Positions 9,919 through 22,143 are shown, counted from the stretch's first letter. The stretch is 64,000 nt of DNA from Xanthostigma xanthostigma (GCA_963575645.1 OY754464.1:27481501-27545500), one strand, 5' to 3'. A program made the numbers and translations. Notes: generated by a model not told the origin, from the sequence alone.

Positions 9919-10276
9919 TTTTAAGTTAAAAAAATATTATACTATTACTTTTTGACACTTTTGACAAATTACTATCAATAAATAACAATTGTTTTATCGT
10001 GTTTTTACATAGCCACCTCTAATATCACTTAACTTCTTACATAGTCTAATATTTGTTATGTTGACGCATAAAACGCATTATTTACACCCATTTCGTTTTT
10101 ATGATAAAAATTAAATATATTTGAATACATTTTACTTAATGTTATGAAAACAGCTTTTAATATGAATATTTACAAGAAAAAAATGTAAAGTGGCAGTTAG
10201 TTTAACACTTTTTTGAATAAATCTTAAAGAAATTGAAATTTCAGTAAGTGGGCCAATTGAAACGGGACGGGGCTCG

Positions 10277-10942
10277 TATAGTCGGATAGGAAGGCACACG
10301 CAGCACACAGCTCACACATTGTAGGTATAGTATACTAGTATACGCGAGCGCACACACAAGGGAATCGAGAGCAGTGCCGGGGATAGGGAGTACATCATGC
10401 CGTTTGCCGTGACGTTTTACTGCCAAGACGCGCCTATAGATGTCACGTGATCACATAAAAAATAATGTAAATTGAAAATATAAGTTGGTTCTTAGCCAAA
10501 TTAATCTTGAATGGTGGTGAAAAAAAAAGAAATGTTTCTTGACCTAAATCAAGTATTTTTTTCGCTTAGTGATGCCACTAGATAAAGGTAACACTTTTTT
10601 TAAAGTAATCAAAATAATATTGATTAATTTTTTAAAACAAATGAACTTTAGAATAAACCTGATTAAAAGCAATAACAAAATAATAATTATTTTTTAGCTG
10701 TTATCAGTAACAAAAATATAAATGAGACACATTCTTGGTGATATTATGATCGAACCGTATAGACGACTGGTGCACGCCTAGACTGCGTGTTCTTCGATTT
10801 TTGTATCAACAATTGCCTCGATTTGTTGATAATTTCTTTTCATATTGAGATCCGCAAGTTATTTTTTTTGCATATACTTTATTTAATAGACAAAGACAAA
10901 GATTTCATCATTCTTTAAATGTCTAGGAAAAAACCAATAGCA
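10277..10942. other. No gene seen
   Basis: Bases 10280-10450 are GC-richer (GCACACGCAGCACACAGC and similar) but hold no convincing frame. The rest is AT-rich. Confidence 0.4.
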
Positions 10943-11115
10943 CACGGTGTACCGCAAGGATCGGTAATTGGGCCTATATTATTTATTATTTTGTAATTTA
11001 TAGAAACGACATCATTGTCAACATAAAAACAGCAAAGGCGCTTTTATATGCGGATGACACACCCCTAATTACCCGAGAGGAAAATCTTCCTCAACGTTTC
11101 ATCTCAATCGCTTGC
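10943..11115 (+). pseudogene. LINE reverse transcriptase fragment
   Basis: The frame from 10943 reads HGVPQGSVIGPILFIIL then stop. After a one-frame shift it continues YRNDIIVNIKTAKALLYADD then TPLITREENL. GVPQGS and YADD are the template-grip and catalytic motifs of LINE reverse transcriptases, here at normal order but with reduced spacing. Stops and frameshift mark it as dead. No endonuclease or tail is seen around it. Confidence 0.8.
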
Positions 11116-11229
11116 GTTGTTTTCCAAGTGATGCGGACGACGATTACGGCACTATTTCATTAACAATCGATTAAAAAACCGAGTCTCCGAAAAATGAAAA
11201 ATTGGTTGTCTGTAAAGTCGGTTTACGGA

Positions 11230-11625
11230 CGATAGTTTTACGTGATAACGTATTCCGCTAGAATATCATATTTAATAATACATAACCTAAATTTTAGTAG
11301 CTGTCAAACTATATTTTTACCGACTAATAATTTGATCAACCAAAGCAAAATACATATTTTTAAGCAATTATAAAAGACATTTAAAAGAATGTATATATAT
11401 TATATATTTGTTAACAAACCGTATAATTTATCTGGCCATCTGTCAGATGTAGCTTTCGCTGGAACAGCCGAAAAAAATGTTGAACGCACACTACTCTCTA
11501 ACGTCACGCGAGAAGAGAGAGACTATCGCTTATATCGCGCTCTCGCTTGCGGAACGTTACTCTTTTTCGTGCGTGCAGCCGGTGTTTCATCAATGTATAA
11601 GACGTTATCACGTCAAAAAAAATCG
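11230..11625. repeat. Short TIR element (MITE-like)
   Basis: The left arm CGATAGTTTTACGTGATAAC and the right complement CGATTTTTTTTGACGTGATA share ACGTGATAACGT with near-continuous pairing over about 22 bases (11230-11251 with 11602-11625). The interior is CpG-rich (GCTCTCGCTTGCGGAACG) without a believable gene. Confidence 0.55.
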
Positions 11626-11696
11626 TGGAGCTTCTAAACAGCAATTAGCATGCGTGATTTTTTGACACATATCTAGAATACTGTACTAGATCAGGG

Positions 11697-12010
11697 GTGG
11701 CGAACTTTTCTACACCTACGTGCCAATTTTTTTCAAAACTTTTAATGGAACTATGACTAAGATTTAGTGATATTTTGCCGGACCCCTCCCCCTATTTGGA
11801 GCTCACGTAATTACTGGACGATTATTGGTGGAGGCTACAGCTACAACTGAGCTACAACATCACACAGTGAGAAAGATAGAACGTGTGTGCGGTCACTCTC
11901 TTTCTCTTTATCTGGCAAATTGGCAACCCTATAACTACAGTACTGCGCCGAGAGATATAGACATAAGACCGCATGTTCGCGTTTTCTTTTTTTAAAACGG
12001 GCACATTTTC
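11697..12010 (+). mobile_element. hAT-type end fragment
   Basis: CAGGGGTGGCGAACTTTTCT at 11693-11712 is the typical left terminus of many animal hAT elements. A TTTTGCCGGACCCC block follows at 11770 and recurs at 14038. No matching right end with an equal target duplication is found, so this is a truncated copy. Confidence 0.5.
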
Positions 12011-12574
12011 TGATCAGTTACCCAGTTCATGGGTATAAGTCCATGGTAAAGACATATGATACTCAAAAGCTGGAAAGTACAGGTGGAGAAGCACGAACTT
12101 TATCGACATGTGGCAAAAGAAAAAAAAGTAGGAAATCGTTCGAACTTCAAATTAATTAGCTGGCTAATGATATTAATTCTTTTATTTAATAAATGTAATT
12201 GCTCGTGACTATAGGATAGGTCACGCGTACGCTCTATGTAAACTGACGGCGTGATGTCGTTTTGTTTATAGGTCAGAGAGTGTCAAACTGTTATCTTAAG
12301 CATGCGATTATTAAGTAAATAGTCACCAATGTAACTAGGTATCTATTTTTAATCCTCATCACTTGTATTATTCATGTTAATGATTAACTTACACTGTAAT
12401 TCGTTTTTAAAAATATTTGTTACGATAACTGACAAAAACAATTGCATGGAAATCACGCCATTCCACGAAAGCGTGATAATATTCAACTGAAAAAATATTA
12501 AAGCCCCTTCGTTTAAACAAAAATAATTTAGTAGGTATACTAAAATTGAACTTGAACAAAGATTGAAATCTCTA
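12011..12574. other. No gene seen
   Basis: AT-rich sequence with no recognisable frame, RNA gene or repeat end. Confidence 0.4.
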
Positions 12575-12790
12575 CATATTATAAAACAAAGTCCCCCCGC
12601 CCCGTCTGTCTGAACGAGATAAACTCAAAAATTACCGAACGGATTTTCATACGGTTTTCACCAATGAACGGAGTGATTCAAGAGAAAGGTTTATGTGTAT
12701 ACTTAATTAATTTTTTGTGTAAATTGGTTGAAATCTGACGATGATTATTCACAGAGCAGCCTAGAATGACACTTCACCCGCTACCACATC
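12575..12790 (+). repeat. Interspersed repeat fragment (Helitron-like family)
   Basis: CTACATATTATAAAACAAAG, then GAACGAGATAAACTCAAAAA and ACCGAACGGATTTTCATACG form a block of a type common in insect non-autonomous elements. A short relative with AATTACTGAACGGATTTG is at 14800-14826. Ends are not resolved. Confidence 0.45.
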
Positions 12791-14122
12791 GTCTTTGATA
12801 ATAATTAATGTTTACCGCAGTTGTAGACGAAACGCCAGGTAGAAATACCAATGAACCACGGCATACAAGCCAGGAAACCAAAGATATTTAGAAAAAAAAG
12901 TTTCGCCGGTTGTAAAGGGTTATTGGAATGAAATTTATACTGAAAAGTGTAGGTACCAAAAGCGTAAACTGCTGGTACACTCTTGTAACAAACGGGTCAG
13001 GTAGTGATTCTGAACGTGTTCGATAGTAGGTACATATAGATAAATATACGTAACAAACACAGAAAGACCAAACAGGCTAGTGTATCTTACGCGTTTATAT
13101 AACAAACGCAATAGTGTCAAAAGTGTTAACACTTTTTATACTAGAGTTTGATACCAAACACACCTAAAATATTGTGAAGTTGTAAATGTATCAGCCACTG
13201 CCTAGAATATACGAACAGATTACAGAATTATAATTTAAAATTCGACCGATTATCGAGTAGCAGTTTAAAAAGAGAGTACAGTATTATATTATGATTATTG
13301 CAGTATGATAATGATACTGCACGTTTTTTTAATCGTATTTCAAGTCGGACAATGCCCTTCTTCATTTAGATTGTTATTCTCGTATTGCAATTATGTTTGC
13401 ACAAGTAATTGATAAAACGATAGCAGAGTCAATTTACTTCGAATTTTGCAACATTTATTTATAGTACATTTTACGATAAAATACTACAGATTATAAACTT
13501 TATAATACATCAATTTATGACACGTAATTGCTATCTATGCACTATATAGATAGATAGATTACAGACGCTCAACATCTGAGCCCTGAGAAAATTTAAGAAG
13601 TTAGTCATACCATAGGCATAGTAAACCGTAAATGAAACACTACGCTGTCTATGTTTTTATTGCTTCACAATAAGGGACGTTAATTTTATGCAGGGAACCG
13701 GTATGCGTTTGCTTTGCCGCTCCATTAAACGAATCGTACTAAAATTATGTCACTTCTCGAATTTTGGTCATACACACTACGTGTCTAGATCTAGACTGAC
13801 GCCCGCGCCGTCGGAAATGTATTCTAAAAACTTTTTTTACACCTTGGCTGCTTGCTTTCGAGAAGTGATTATATTAAACCCTATACACACGTGTACGTTC
13901 GGTTGTAGTTCTTTGAACAGTTTTGATGAAACCCTATTTGTATACAGTATGTTAAGAAAATGCTATGCTTGTTTTTAATATAATACTTCTAAAAGTTTTG
14001 TGTGTTTTGTTGGCAAATTCCGAACTGATTCTGCACTATTTTGCCGGACCCCCCCTAGCTCACGTAATTAATAGACGTCTCCTTATCAATTCCACATAGG
14101 GTTTCAGATGCTATTGACTTCA
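12791..14122. other. No gene seen
   Basis: AT-rich, with scattered short frames lacking protein character. A 96-codon frame at 13688-13978 is judged random. A short ATAGATAG run lies near 13550. Confidence 0.4.
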
Positions 14123-14552
14123 GGCCGCTGCACACGAGGCTAGAAACGCTGCTAGATTCCTTGCTAGATTTGCCTACTACTTTTCTAGCGCTGGTTTTCT
14201 TGATTGCTGTTAAGTGCTCGCTTCACACGAGACTATTTTTCAAGTTTGTTTTGCGGATAGATCTGGTGCGCGCGCAGTGACAATTCGAATATAAACACAG
14301 AGCCAAAAGTGTATGTTGTCTGGCTCTGAGCAGAATGACGCCATGTTAGTATGTGGGCGTTTGTTCAAGTGCCAACATGACAAGATACTGCTTTCTGACT
14401 GGTTCTTGCTCATACCTAGAGCAGATCTAGCAGGAAAGTAGCCCCTGTTCTAATTTCAAAACCCATCTTGTAAGTGACGTCATTTCCAGCTTCGTTCCCA
14501 GCCTGCCGGCTAGCAGAACTCCTAGCAACGTTTCTAGCCTCGTGTGCAGCGC
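14123..14552. mobile_element. MITE with ~33-base inverted ends
   Basis: The left end GCCGCTGCACACGAGGCTAG, then AAACGCTGCTAG, pairs with the right complement GGCGCTGCACACGAGGCTAG, then AAACGTTGCTAG. The interior has more CTAGCA and CACACGAGACTA words. The target duplication is unclear, so the superfamily is not assigned. Confidence 0.65.
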
Positions 14553-14864
14553 CCTTAACATTGCTATTAATATTGTGTTATAAATTAGCATATAGAATAA
14601 CACAAAGAATACTACATGAATTAAGTAGGTTCGAGTCTAATCTGTATCTTTATGTTTCGTAGTACCTCCGCAATTTTCTAGATGTCGAAACTTGAAGTAA
14701 CGATTAATTATAAGACAAATAACAATTTATTCAATAGAACATTATTGATACGGTATGGAAAGTAAAGCTCGTCGCGTGCGTTTTTCTGTGTGTTCGCTAA
14801 AAACACGAGAATTACTGAACGGATTTGAAAAAAATTTAAATCATCAAAATTTCCAATTAGTTAA

Positions 14865-14942
14865 AAGAGGGGTGCCACAAGGTAGTATTTTAGGACCGTA
14901 AATGTATATTATTTGCGCAAACGCAGATGATACATCCTTAAA
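14865..14942 (+). pseudogene. LINE reverse transcriptase scrap
   Basis: One frame reads RGVPQGSILGP, stop, MYIICANADDTSL. The GVPQGS and (A)DDTSL motifs of LINE reverse transcriptase lie only about 15 codons apart, so most of the domain between them is deleted. It is a dead relic. Confidence 0.7.
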
Positions 14943-15269
14943 GCAAAGTGTACTAGTAAATTGCAGGAATTAACTCAAGACACTATGATCAAGCTAACAA
15001 TGGGCTTAGTGTCCAGAATCTTCATTTAAATATCGCAGGAAATTAATTTGAACATCTCCATAATTAATAACAAAATATCCAAAGTAACATTTGTAAAATT
15101 TTCTAGGATTATGGCTAGACAACATGATTGATTGCCTAGGGTTGTTATGGAAATCATTAATGCATTACAGAAAATCGTTCCAACTAAAATGCAAACGAAC
15201 CTCCCTTGGGCGCCCGGTCTATATTGCATTTTATGTGAAACGATATATTAATGCATTAATGATTTACAT

Positions 15270-15916
15270 CAGCCGCATGCGGCCTGCAAGCCTATACCTT
15301 GCGGCCCGTGACTGTTTTATAATTAAAAGTCTTAGATACCCAACTACATAAATAAATAATTAAATTAATTTTAACAAATCCTTTTTCTTGTGATATTGAG
15401 GATGTACCTAGTCATTTACAAATGAACGTGATTGATCTCCAATCTAATAATACTCTCAAAAACTCTGTCTTTGAAATCAAAGATCTTGTTAAATTTTATG
15501 GCAGTTTGCCATCTAATTTTGACGAATTCAAAAGGTTTGCTCTGCAATTAATTATAATTTTTGGTAGTACTTACTTATGTGAACAAACCTTTTCGATTCT
15601 CAATTACAGAAAAAATAAATATGCTTCTCGTCTCACAGATGAGCATTTGAGAGCTATTCTACGAATTGCAACTACATACCTGAACGCTAACATACAACAA
15701 ATAGCCACTCAAATACAACCTTAAACGTCACACTAATTTTTGTAAAAGAACAATTCTATTTTGAACTTTGAAGTAGTCAGTTAAATTTGTAATAAAATTC
15801 AAATAAAATGTTTTTGAATTTTTAATATCACAAATACCTATTATTAAAATTATGAACAAGTGTGGCCCACCTTTATTTCAATTTGCCCTTGCTTGCCAAA
15901 AGGTTGCCGACCGCTG
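15270..15916 (+). mobile_element. Internally deleted hAT transposon
   Basis: The 647-base element starts CAGCCGCATGCGGCC and ends GTTGCCGACCGCTG. The 8-base target duplication ATTTACAT is exact on both sides (15262-15269 and 15917-15924). It keeps the 3' end of a transposase gene, while everything upstream of the C-terminal domain has been lost. Confidence 0.88.
15377..15724 (+). pseudogene. hAT transposase C-terminal dimerisation domain
   Basis: The frame reads NPFSCDIEDVPSHLQMNVID, then LPSNFDEFKRFALQLIIIF and GSTYLCEQTFSILNYRKNKY, ending ASRLTDEHLRAILRIATT and a stop. NPF...D(V)(P)xHLQ(M/L)ELIDLQ and FGSTYLCEQTFS...KxKYxSRLTDEHLxAIL(R)I are hallmarks of the C-terminal region of hAT transposases of the GTF2IRD2/ZBED-like branch. 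The 116 codons are uninterrupted. The BED finger and most of the RNase-H core are absent, so it cannot catalyse. A dimerisation-only peptide could still act as an inhibitor, but no promoter is evident; this is speculation. Confidence 0.85.
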
Positions 15917-15924
15917 ATTTACAT

Positions 15925-16074
15925 AGCTCCCATATCAACAAAACTCATGTTGCGTCTTAAATGAAATTCATTGTATGTAGAAAACTTAAGGGGTTACATG
16001 GGTTTAGAAGGTTAAAAAAAAAACATTTTTTTTTTAATATATCAAACAAATAATCCCTATATTATTAAACGAGC
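15925..16074. other. Short spacer
   Basis: AT-rich, nothing recognised. Confidence 0.4.
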
Positions 16075-16460
16075 TAATCTTGTAATCTACCTATGTACCT
16101 ACCTATGTACCTACCTATGTCCCTAAATATTTTCTCGAAAACGGCCCTAACGATTTGGATGAAATTTACTGAAAAAGGATTTTGGGGGGCAAAAAATCGT
16201 TTTAGCTAGGTCTCATCTCTCGAAAAAATCGTTTTCTTACAAATTTTATCATTATAAAAATCAATTTTTTGACGTATGAAAATACTTAAATATTGTAAGT
16301 AGGTTTTGGAATTTTATACAAACAATGAAACAATTGTTTTCAAAATATTATGACAGTTAATCTTTAATTATTACTATCCAAGTGAGACTTAAAATAAATA
16401 CGTATTTGAATATCAGTATTTTATTTAACTTTCCGAGCAAAGCTCGGTCACGCAGGTACT
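16075..16460 (+). repeat. Interspersed repeat, possible Helitron
   Basis: It starts with a CTACCTATGTACCTACCTATGT short tandem and ends TTTCCGAGCAAAGCTCGGTC. The CCGAG-CAAAG-CTCGG hairpin near the 3' end resembles a Helitron terminator hairpin, but the expected CTRR terminus is not evident. Confidence 0.4.
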
Positions 16461-18139
16461 TTTATTTAAACGTTTAACCATATAGGTAAAAGAGCAACAT
16501 TTCAAAAATATTTTGTAAAATTTTGAAAATTCCGCCCTTAGAGTCTGGTTTTCGGAGACCCCTTAGAAAAAAGTATCCTCGCGATGATCAAGATAAATCA
16601 TGATAGCTTTATCTGAACTCCAAAAATCGAATATTTTCTGTTAGTATGTGAATATACTCGTAGTTGGTGACTGAACGAAGAATAAAAAAATTGAAATTTT
16701 GATTTTCGACAGAGTTATATCCAAAAAAGTCCAATTTCGGTCAAATCTACACCACATATTTTCTTGTAAAATGAATTGTAAACAAAAAAAGAAAACCTTT
16801 GTTCAATCACTAGACGATCTTATCTAGAAGAAGTGCGCAAAATTTTAAAAAAATTGGTAGATTAGTTCTTAGTGAATCCTGTTCACCGACTTCAAAAATA
16901 GAGTTTTGAGAAAAAAACGACTAAAGTTTTAAATAGGATTAAAACCGATTTTTTTTAAATTTACATAGAATCGTCGATTCCTCTAATTCCTCTAGGAAAC
17001 CTCTTTGCTCAACAAGCAACATTAAACTTAAATATTTAATAAAGGTAACCAAATTCTTAGAAAGTGAGAAAAACTGACAAACAATAGCTAAGCAGCTGCC
17101 TAATGAGAATAATTTCCGCAGGCTCTTTCTTCTAAAATTTTACTTCGATTGACTTGAAACTTTGAGAAAATATTCTTAATATGTTGTACTATTAGGTGAA
17201 AAAATAAAAACAAAATGTTTTTTTTTTTTTGAAAATTTTTGGAACTGGAACTGGTTAATCACTATGCAAATAAGTATTATCTATGATAAAATTAAGTCCA
17301 CAACTTTCTGAAATATTTGTATTTTCACTAAAGAAACAATTTGCGAAATTTTATAAAAATTTAAGGAGACAACCTCTTTTGTCCTCCTCTAAATCTGGCC
17401 CTGATGCACATTTGAATGGTCATTTTATTTGTAAATATTTAACCTAATTTAGCAAAGAATGGGCCATTGCTTATTTTAATAAAAGCTGTTAATGGTTGGT
17501 TGATAATGAACGATTGTTCTAAATCCACTCATATTTTATTATTACACTGACTAAAGTGTCTATGTATTATGCACCACGATAATTAGTTATCAACTCATTA
17601 TTAGATATTATTATGATAAATGAACAAGAGTTTTATAGAGCGTAGAGCAGTGGTTCGTGTCCATGTTTGATGTTTTCTTTTAATAAGTAATTCTATATTT
17701 TAATTGAAATAATTATACACGCGTGCATCCATTACAACTCTTATTTCAAGAGGAATTCTTACCCAAACTTATAGTCTATGAGCTCGTGGTAAAATATTGC
17801 AAGCATTTTTCTAAAGGAATATTTTGAGAATTAGCTAGTTTATCTATAGGGTGTAAATTATACATATAACAGTTATAGCAAGTCAAGCGCGTTTTGAAAA
17901 ACGTACAAAAAAGCTAGTACAGTAAAACATGTGTACACTGACCGCTTACGGTTCTCCAAAATAGTGTAATGTAAGAGTAATTAGATCGGTTCCTAGAAAT
18001 ATTAGTCATTGTAGAGAGGTGGTCAGGTTACAGGTGGTCATGTTTACAGGTTTCATTGTATTTTGTAAAAGTGAAAATTTGGCACAGAGCTAATTTATTA
18101 AATATAATTTATGGAAAAATAATCAAACCTCATTTTGAT
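16461..18139. other. No gene seen; AT-rich
   Basis: No frame with protein character and no repeat ends recognised. The sequence is uniformly AT-rich with homopolymers. Confidence 0.45.
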
Positions 18140-18600
18140 AGAAGCTTATGTATGTATGCATGTATGTATGTTTGTAACCTCGTTTGGATTACAGCAAGTG
18201 GTTTATTACTATGCTAGTATGTTATGCCACTACTGCAAGAGCAATCATTGACCGAGCGGTCTAAGGCGCTAGTCATCGCTGACGTCAACTCTCGGATTCC
18301 CTGGTCGTGGGTTCTAATCCCGTCCACGCCGAAATAAAAAATTTGTTTTTTTTCGGCAAATTTTTGACAATAAATCGAACTAAAAAGTGAAAATAAATAT
18401 AGTTCAAAAAAAAATAAAAAACACGCTTTATATCAAACTAAAAAGTGAAAAATAAAGATAGTTTAAAAAAAAATTAAAAACACGCTTTATATCGAACTAA
18501 AAAGTAAAAAATATTTTTTTACTTTTTAGTTCGATATAGGTAAGCGTGTTTTTTAGTTTTTTTTAAAACTATATTTATTTAATTATATTATTCTCTAAAA
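18140..18600 (+). repeat. tRNA-bearing repeat with AT-rich palindrome
   Basis: A TATG microsatellite (18146-18176) is followed by a tRNA-like sequence. After it come two direct ~65-base repeats of ATCGAACTAAAAAGTGAAAA...ACACGCTTTAT, which then pair with an inverted copy (18520-18580). The layout matches the tRNA-bearing Helitron at 34129 and the repeat at 38113. Confidence 0.6.
18247..18331 (+). pseudogene. tRNA-like sequence (Leu/Ser type, long variable arm)
   Basis: TTGACCGAGCGGTCTAAGGC is a class II A box/D arm and GTGGGTTCTAATCCC is a B box/T arm (C to T in the TTCGA core). The distance between them leaves room for a variable arm. The acceptor stem is poor. A TTTTTTTT run follows at 18346. 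It is probably pol III-competent at most, not a working tRNA. Confidence 0.55.
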
Positions 18601-19157
18601 TAAAATTGCTCCAAATAACTTTTAAAAATCACCAGTCTTCACACGCCGGATGTTCTGACTAGTCGTTTGCTGACTAGTATGTTTATTTACAGCGGACAGT
18701 GAACGCTCTAAATACTAGCTAATCAAAAAAAATGTCTTTTAAAAATTCTTTAGATTTTTCACCACGAGCTCTTGTGTACTCATAATCGTGTAGGTAAAAA
18801 AATAAGTAAACCTTAACTATAGAAAGAAACAACATCCGCCGTTATACGAATTCAAGTCCAAGGAAAGTGTGCGATCAAGGAGGCTATCTGTGATCGGCAT
18901 TTGTTTAAAATTGCAGTCTAATCATTATGCGTATAGTATAGGCCAAAAGAGAAGAAAAATTACGGTTTAACATTCCACCAAATATATAACGTGTGCATGA
19001 AAAAAGTCAAAACCGGTGACAGAAACGCAATATTTCTGTGACATGTCACACAAATTGGCAATCCATTTTGGAACCATCAAAGAAAGGGTAGGATGTGTCA
19101 ATGGTAACGACTGATCAAAAGCTGGAGCCAGAATATCATCTATAAATATTATTATTA
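18601..19157. other. No gene seen
   Basis: Unassigned AT-rich sequence. No convincing frame. Confidence 0.4.
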
Positions 19158-19460
19158 GTGTCCGACCGAAATTTCGGTTTCGGTTTCGGCCTAGTTTCGG
19201 CCAAAAAACTGGTTTCGGCATAGTTTCGGTTTCGGCTGCCCATCCGGCCTAAACTAGGGCCGAAACCGAAACTACATTCGGGAGGTTTCACGCTGAAGCA
19301 GCTGCGAGCGACGAAGTGTCTTTTATGTATGCGCGCTGCGCGTTTTTTTCAGTTTGAGAGAAAACTTTTTTATTTTGATACTTTCGATTGAAGAATTATT
19401 TGCAATAAAAAATTATTTGGTTTTTGTATTTGGTAGGTAGGTACTTATTAATTTTAATAA
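19158..19460 (+). mobile_element. hAT-like MITE with GTTTCGG repeats, truncated copy
   Basis: It begins TAGTGTCCGACCGAAATTTC and carries more than eight GGTTTCGG or CCGAAACC words in the first 120 bases. The same family in the opposite direction is at 55565-56282, sharing the ACATTCGGGAGGTTTC block. The far end is missing here. Confidence 0.65.
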
Positions 19461-19639
19461 AGTAGCAGTGTTCAAAATTTCATACGTCTAGATAGAAGAT
19501 ACAAATGTTCAAAAATAATCATTTTGGGCATTCACTGAGCTTGAAAATTTTACTTGGAGTTGGAGGTTGCAGATCGGTCAAAACAACCTACTTCTTTTAT
19601 CACAAGCATCTAGCCGGACGTGGGAGGAGCATCGATTCT

Positions 19640-20045
19640 GATTGCATCAACCGGTCGTCCTAAAACTACTCGCGTCTAGTCGATGCTGGAATATGGCGTG
19701 TGTTATAATGAATTATGGTATATAACAATGATATAATGAAGTGTGCTATGTAACTATATTATGTGTCAAGTATAATATTTAAGTAGAATAAGTAAGAATA
19801 GAACTACAGAAAAAAGTATTGAAGTCCCACCAAAAACATAAATGTGAAAAAAGGGACAAATTCAATACAAAAGAACAAGTGGCTTTGCCGAAAAAAAGAA
19901 GTGAAAGAAAGTGCCAAGTTTTCACTTGGCAAGTTTGACTCGTGTATGTAAACTTGCCAAGTGAAAGTTTGGCACTTTTTTAGATTTAATTTCTTTTTTT
20001 CGAACTTGACCCTTTTTTCACATTTAAGTTTCTGGTGGGATGTAT
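19640..20045 (+). repeat. Foldback repeat shared with 36.5 kb
   Basis: It contains ACTCGCGTCTAGTC, GGCGTGTGTTAT, CATAAATGTGAAAAAAG and a strong palindrome around TTCACTTGGCAAGTTTGACT. A second copy lies at 36540-36890 in the opposite orientation. No coding content. Confidence 0.6.
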
Positions 20046-21211
20046 TATTAAGTGAAGTTAAATTTGTTTTAAAAATAAAATTTTGAATTCCTTAATACAC
20101 CCTTGGAATGATTACATTTTTCTTAATATACCACGTTCATTTTTGTTTCTCCAACAAGAGAAAATACAAAATATTAATTCTACATAAAAATTATGAATAA
20201 CGTGTAATGTAAGAAAATTAAATCTTTGTTTATTTATGTCAGTTATTAGGTATATTCTATCGTTTGAGAGCGAATAATGGAGAAACAGTTCTTAAAATTG
20301 ATTTCAACTTTAAAATACAATATGTGAACTGAAATGTCTCTAAATATTGTAAAACTGAAATATTTTTATGAATTTCGAATAAAAATAAAAATATAGTTTA
20401 ATTATTTCTAAGACGTCCAACAGTTAAAGTTTTTGGGTCTAGCACCTGAAATAATTCATGTTTTCCATTTATTTTTCAAAATGAAAAATTGAAAATCCCA
20501 TTGATACTTTTTCCAGTTCTCGGATTAGAACCCTTATTTTTAAAATTTTGAATTCTTCTATTTTAATTTAGCATAATTTAGATTTTTTATATATTTACAA
20601 CAACTCTCCAGCGAGGAGTCCTGGCGTCATGAAACTATATTAAAAAATAACATTTAAAATTTGCCCCGTAAATGTTAGCATAATTTCTAAACAAGGACGA
20701 ACATTTGCCAGTCTCCCTCAATCAAAAATAGTCATTTATTTTATTATCGTGTTTCGACTTTATTATTATTTTTTTTAAACGCATTGTTTGATCCCCAGCA
20801 CGCAATGGCTGTGAGATATTTGTAACAATCCGCTATTTTCGTGCAACAAAGCTAAAAATTGAAATGAGAAATATTTTTTTAGGTTTCCATTGTGTTTTGT
20901 CAACACTATTATTAATAAATTGATAGAAACCTACTTTACCAGTTTAGCACATATTAAATTTGTTCTTTGTAGGCAAGACTTTCGGAGAAATAAATTAGTA
21001 TCATTGACCTAACTAAAAATATTTTGTAGAAGAGTGTCTGGACTATAGTTGTATAAAATTATCGTTTTGTGAAATAAAAGTTTTTTATCCGCGTTTTGTG
21101 AATTTGAGACGTTTTTTGCGCGGCCTACTAAATACAATCTTTCTCAATACTCTACTGCCCCTTGGTAACCTAACCCACCCCCTAGTGAGAAACGTTAGCG
21201 CAATGTTTGAA
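20046..21211. other. No gene seen
   Basis: AT-rich sequence with no recognised frame or repeat end. Confidence 0.4.
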
Positions 21212-21509
21212 CAGTGGCGTAGCGTGGACTAATCTAGACGTGGGCGAAGTCGTATCAGCGAGGTCCTTTTCTGTCAGTAGGTACCTATTCCCAAGATCAA
21301 TGCAGTGATCCTGCCATATTTATATGTAGGCTATATTTAGTTAGGGTCTCTTAGGTTACTAATCGTACTTTTTATTTAGCGTAGAAAATATAGATCATGG
21401 TGTTTGGCATCAAGTCGCACGCAAGTGGGCCTCACGCGAGGCCCTTAAAAGCGCGAGGCCGTGGACAAGGGCCCGCTTTGCTCACGAGCCACGTCTAGCT
21501 ACTCCACTG
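21212..21509. mobile_element. hAT-type MITE
   Basis: It starts CAGTGGCGTAGCGTGGAC and ends GTCTAGCTACTCCACTG. The 8-base target duplication TGTTTGAA is exact (21204-21211 and 21510-21517). The interior has no coding capacity. Confidence 0.88.
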
Positions 21510-22143
21510 TGTTTGAACGCTCCTTTAGGATTTTTCTTGTATGCTTTTTGAAGTAAAACTTCTTTAGGCACGCTTGACTTGGGGAGTAAGCTGGTGAATG
21601 CGTGACGAGAGATTTACGGAAGTGTGATCGGGCGAGGCGAACGGAAGTTAAGAGGGAGTGAAGATAGAAAGAGAGAGAGCTACGCTTCGTATATTACTGT
21701 AGGAGCAAGAGAGAGAGGTGCTGGTAAATACTTCACTGGCTAGTGGCGCCATCAGATGGCCTAAAATATAAGCAGTACTAACAATAGAATGACACATACT
21801 TTACTTGCCAGTGGCGCTATCGGGTGACAGAAAAAAGTTTTGTAAACCTACTGAACTTGCAGTGCTAAATTATATTTCATATTATAAAGATTTACGCTTA
21901 AAATCCAAAGAGCTAAGTAATTGCAATGTATTACTTTTGTTTTCATTATCTTTATGTTTATATTTCTTTTTCTTACATTAGACTGTTCATTTCGTTTTTG
22001 AACAATTTTATAAATTTATATTTTGTTCAATACATTAAATATTCTACGTTTAAAGTGAATAAAATTGTAAATTCATTTTAAAGTTCATATTTTGTGAATT
22101 TTCGGGTGAATAATAACAAATTATGGCAGGAAGAAATTTTACT

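Larger units (their letters stand above)
8581..10276 (-). mobile_element. Complete Tc1-family transposon
   Basis: The 1,696-base element is flanked by TA on both sides (8579-8580 and 10277-10278). The terminal inverted repeats are 33 bases with three mismatches: the left end begins CGAGCCCCGTCCCACTTCAG and the right complement CGAGCCCCGTCCCGTTTCAA, and both end TTGGCCCACTTAC (or a one-base variant). It carries one transposase gene on the minus strand with no stop or frameshift once a 72-base intron is removed. The ends differ from the usual CAGT start of Tc1 elements. The copy looks recent and possibly active. Confidence 0.92.

Noticed and set aside
13688-13978. 96-codon plus-strand ORF
   Set aside because: No motif, no splice or promoter context, composition like background.
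11697-15916. One 4.2-kb hAT from the CAGGGGTGGCGAAC end to the GACCGCTG end
   Set aside because: The right end pairs by exact ATTTACAT duplication with a left end at 15270, so the two termini belong to different elements.
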